Assembly: GCA_003648085.1 (NCBI GenBank)
Contig: QMOC01000104.1
Coordinates: forward strand, 1-7,801
Length of the DNA stretch: 7,801 nucleotides
Direction of reading: 5' to 3'
From: Chloroflexota bacterium
GTDB taxonomy: Bacteria > Chloroflexota > Anaerolineae > B4-G1
Shown piece by piece: positions 6,093 through 7,801 of the stretch. Each line of letters begins with the position of its first letter. The first letter of the stretch is position 1. The translations under genes and the position numbers were made by a program. Under the pieces are notes generated by a model, which was given only the letters and a program-made list of their open reading frames with translations, searched no databases and was not told where the DNA came from.

Positions 6093-6919
6093 CGCCACGT
6101 GCCCTCCCGCAGTCCCAGTTCTCCCTCCGGCAATCCCATCGCCAACCCCACCAGTTGCGGCAGGAGCAGCGCCGGCTTGCGCAGGTTCCGTTCGTCGCGG
6201 ACGATCATACGCTGAAAGCGGCGCAGGAGCAACTGGCAGTTGCCGCAGCCGTGGAGCAGGAGATCGGCCTCTTGAACCGCCTCCAGTTTGCGCCGTCCGG
6301 CCGCCAGTGCCAGGTCTGGGCTGGCCAGATAGAGAGTCGCGCCGCAGCATTCATCCTCACCGCCGTACTCGACCACCTCCGCGCCGGTCAGTTCAACCAG
6401 GCGGCGCAGGCTCTGGGGCTCCATCGGATCATCAAAGCCCATTATGTCGCCTGGGCGGAAGACCTGACAGGGGTTAGTGAGAGCCACGCGGAGGGAGAGC
6501 GGGTGCACGATCCGCGCCCGCACCTTCTCCTCCCGCTCGGCCAGCAGCCGCACCAGATGTCTCACCTCCACCCGCCCGGTGACGGAGAGACCGAGCGACT
6601 CCAGGCGGTGATTCACCTCAGCGCGCAGGTCGGGGTCTTGCAGCACGCGGGCGGCGCGGGTGAGGGTGTTAGTGCAGCCACCGCACACGGTGACGATGGT
6701 GCTGTGTCCCATCTGCTCCACCAGCGCCAGATTGTAGGCGGCCAGATACACCCAGTCGGCGGTGAAGGATTCGACGACGGGCGAGCCGCAGCAGGTGGCT
6801 TGCTGGACGATCTCCAACTCGATTCCCAGCGCCCGCAGCACAGCGCGGGTCGCCACCTCGTATTCTGGCATACGCTGGAGGACCAGACAGCCAGGGTAAA
6901 AGGCGAGTTTAAGTCCCAA
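6089..6919 (-). CDS. hdrB: HdrB-like heterodisulfide reductase subunit (two CCG domains), TTG start
   Basis: 276 residues, close to the usual HdrB length of about 290. Both cysteine-rich CCG motifs are complete: Cys11, Cys43-Cys44, Cys79, Cys82, and Cys151, Cys191-Cys192, Cys225, Cys228. In HdrB these hold two noncubane [4Fe-4S] clusters that reduce a disulfide. Methanogens use CoM-S-S-CoB; a bacterium would use another, unknown disulfide. The residue after Cys151 is Gln, where many HdrB proteins have His (the GCH motif). The start is TTG (6917-6919): an in-frame TAG lies just two codons upstream, no ATG or GTG fits, GGGAG is well placed, and the start puts YPGC at residues 8-11 as in the family. 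It is first of the hdrB-hdrC pair, behind the promoter at 6958-6986. Confidence 0.92.
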   Translation of the reverse strand: MGLKLAFYPGCLVLQRMPEYEVATRAVLRALGIELEIVQQATCCGSPVVESFTADWVYLAAYNLALVEQMGHSTIVTVCGGCTNTLTRAARVLQDPDLRAEVNHRLESLGLSVTGRVEVRHLVRLLAEREEKVRARIVHPLSLRVALTNPCQVFRPGDIMGFDDPMEPQSLRRLVELTGAEVVEYGGEDECCGATLYLASPDLALAAGRRKLEAVQEADLLLHGCGNCQLLLRRFQRMIVRDERNLRKPALLLPQLVGLAMGLPEGELGLREGTWR

Positions 6920-6957
6920 CCTCTAACTCCCAAGTCAGCAGCGGACGGCGGATGCTC

Positions 6958-6986
6958 ATTTTATCCCATCGCACGCTATCTGACAA
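6958..6986 (-). promoter_or_regulatory. Sigma70-like promoter for hdrBC
   Basis: On the minus strand TTGTCA (6981-6986), a 17-nt spacer and TAAAAT (6958-6963); each box matches the consensus in five of six bases and the spacing is ideal. Transcription should start near 6951, giving a leader of about 30 nt before the TTG start, with the GGGAG ribosome binding site inside it. This is the best promoter in the window. No operator-like palindrome is seen next to it. Confidence 0.6.
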
Positions 6987-7123
6987 ATGACGAACTCCAC
7001 GCGATTCACCAAATTGAACCTCGGCCGTGTCTGGGAAGTACCTAATTTTAGGAGGCTGACCACGCTTGGGATTTTCCGTCCTGCGGTCCCCTGACGCGAA
7101 TTTGCGGAGGCTGAGGAGAAGAA

Positions 7124-7801
7124 ATGAACCCGAAGAAATGGATGATGCTAGCCCTTTGCATGGCCTGCTTTGTAATGGCTGGCTGCGGTGCGGAGTCGAG
7201 GCTGCTGACGGCGAGCGGTTCGGACGAATGGAGCCGGGGCGTCGTCGCCGGCACGACCGGAACGGATCTGGTGGCGGTCGCGGCGTGGGAGGACACCACC
7301 TTCGTGGTGTGGGTAGCCGAAGGCGGTCAACTGCGGCTGGCCCAACTCGACGGGAGCCTCGGGCTGGAAAGCGTGACCGACCTAGCCCTGACGACGGCTT
7401 ATCCCCGCGATCCACATCTCCAGGCAGAGGCGGCAGATCGGTTGCACCTGACGTGGGTGGACAGCGTCGAGGGCATCGCGACCATCGTCCACGCTCAGTT
7501 GGTGCCAGGCGAGAGCGAACCAACCTTCCGGCGGGAAATCCCCCTACCATCCGAGGCACGGTATGTCCAGACGTTACTACGGTTGGAGGCCGGACGGTTG
7601 GAGATTTTCTGGTCTGCCAGTGCTCAGCGCGACAGTGGTATCTACCACCAGGCGGTGAGTCTGATGGGCGATGAGGTAACACCGCCTATCCAACTGACGG
7701 AGACGGGTTGGAAGCCAGGGGTGGGACGTGGACCGGGGGAAGCAGTACACGTCGCCTGGGTGACGGAGGAGGCAGGCGGTTACTCCTCCATCTGGCACGC
7801 C
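7124..7801 (+). CDS. Lipoprotein with beta-propeller-like repeats, partial (runs off the right edge)
   Basis: 226 residues are visible and the frame is still open at the window end. The ATG at 7124 follows GAGGAG by about 5 nt. The N-terminus is a lipoprotein signal: KK, a hydrophobic stretch (6-20) and lipobox MAGC with Cys21. The remainder is beta-rich, with a recurring strand that contains Trp: FVVWVAEGG (Trp63), LHLTWVDSVEG (Trp111), LEIFWSASAQ (Trp163), VHVAWVTEEAGG (Trp212). Spacings are 48, 52 and 49 residues, as expected for successive blades of a sialidase/BNR-like beta-propeller. No catalytic residues can be assigned from this part. The protein is probably an anchored extracellular binding protein. 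It is divergent from hdrB with a shared 204-nt gap; no strong promoter for it stands out there. An 'HxxW' strand of this type is common in exported Chloroflexota proteins, but I cannot name a family. Confidence 0.82.
   Translation, partial: MNPKKWMMLALCMACFVMAGCGAESRLLTASGSDEWSRGVVAGTTGTDLVAVAAWEDTTFVVWVAEGGQLRLAQLDGSLGLESVTDLALTTAYPRDPHLQAEAADRLHLTWVDSVEGIATIVHAQLVPGESEPTFRREIPLPSEARYVQTLLRLEAGRLEIFWSASAQRDSGIYHQAVSLMGDEVTPPIQLTETGWKPGVGRGPGEAVHVAWVTEEAGGYSSIWHA

Noticed and set aside
7013..7045. TTGAAC followed by TACCTAAT as a possible promoter for the right-edge lipoprotein gene
   Set aside because: The spacing is about 19 nt and the -10 match is poor, so it was not listed as a feature.
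7051..7114. Direct repeat GGAGGCTGA at 7051-7059 and 7106-7114 before the right-edge lipoprotein gene
   Set aside because: Nine bases, Shine-Dalgarno-like in sequence; only the region next to the ATG at 7124 fits a ribosome binding site. The first copy could be chance, and no small gene follows it.
6909..7682. Long minus-strand open frame opposite the right-edge lipoprotein gene
   Set aside because: The product is Arg/Pro/Ser-rich, as expected for an antisense shadow. The plus-strand frame has a ribosome binding site, a lipobox and regular Trp repeats.

Overview
The window is GC-rich and gene-dense. It looks like a Gram-positive-type or monoderm-like bacterium of the Chloroflexota (Anaerolineae-like) kind. 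This is an inference from three things: lipoproteins with Pro/Thr-rich linkers, a Uma2-family nuclease beside membrane and extracytoplasmic genes, and an HdrB/HdrC pair in what does not look like a methanogen. No RNA gene, mobile element or CRISPR array is visible.

Layout, left to right. Positions 3-~340 carry the 3' part of a plus-strand gene that I do not recognise. It enters from the left edge and has no convincing end of its own. A perfect 13-bp-arm palindrome (406-432) separates it from a convergent minus-strand MoaD/ThiS-type sulfur carrier gene (471-713). From 852 to 5441 a compact minus-strand run of four genes reads, in transcription order: a PrsW-like polytopic membrane protein with an N-terminal zinc-knuckle-like motif; a Uma2 (DUF820) nuclease-fold protein; a single-pass membrane protein of unknown function; and a large secreted lipoprotein serine protease with three tandem beta-type repeats. 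The gaps within this run are 10 nt, a 4-nt overlap and 9 nt, so it is very probably one operon. Its leader (5442-5565) contains a stable hairpin downstream of a plausible promoter.

Upstream, hdrB (TTG start) and hdrC overlap by 4 nt (5700-6919) and lie behind a good sigma70-like promoter (6958-6986). Divergent from hdrB, a second lipoprotein gene with about 50-residue beta-propeller-like repeats starts at 7124 and runs off the right edge.

How the genes may work together: hdrBC encodes a cytoplasmic thiol/disulfide electron-transfer module without its usual HdrA in view. The four-gene run looks like a cell-envelope unit in which a membrane protein and an anchored extracellular protein accompany an exported protease. 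The most unusual points are the PrsW-like protein lacking several residues expected of the active family, and the composite protease with a calcium-loop-like insertion. No function is proven for the unit as a whole.
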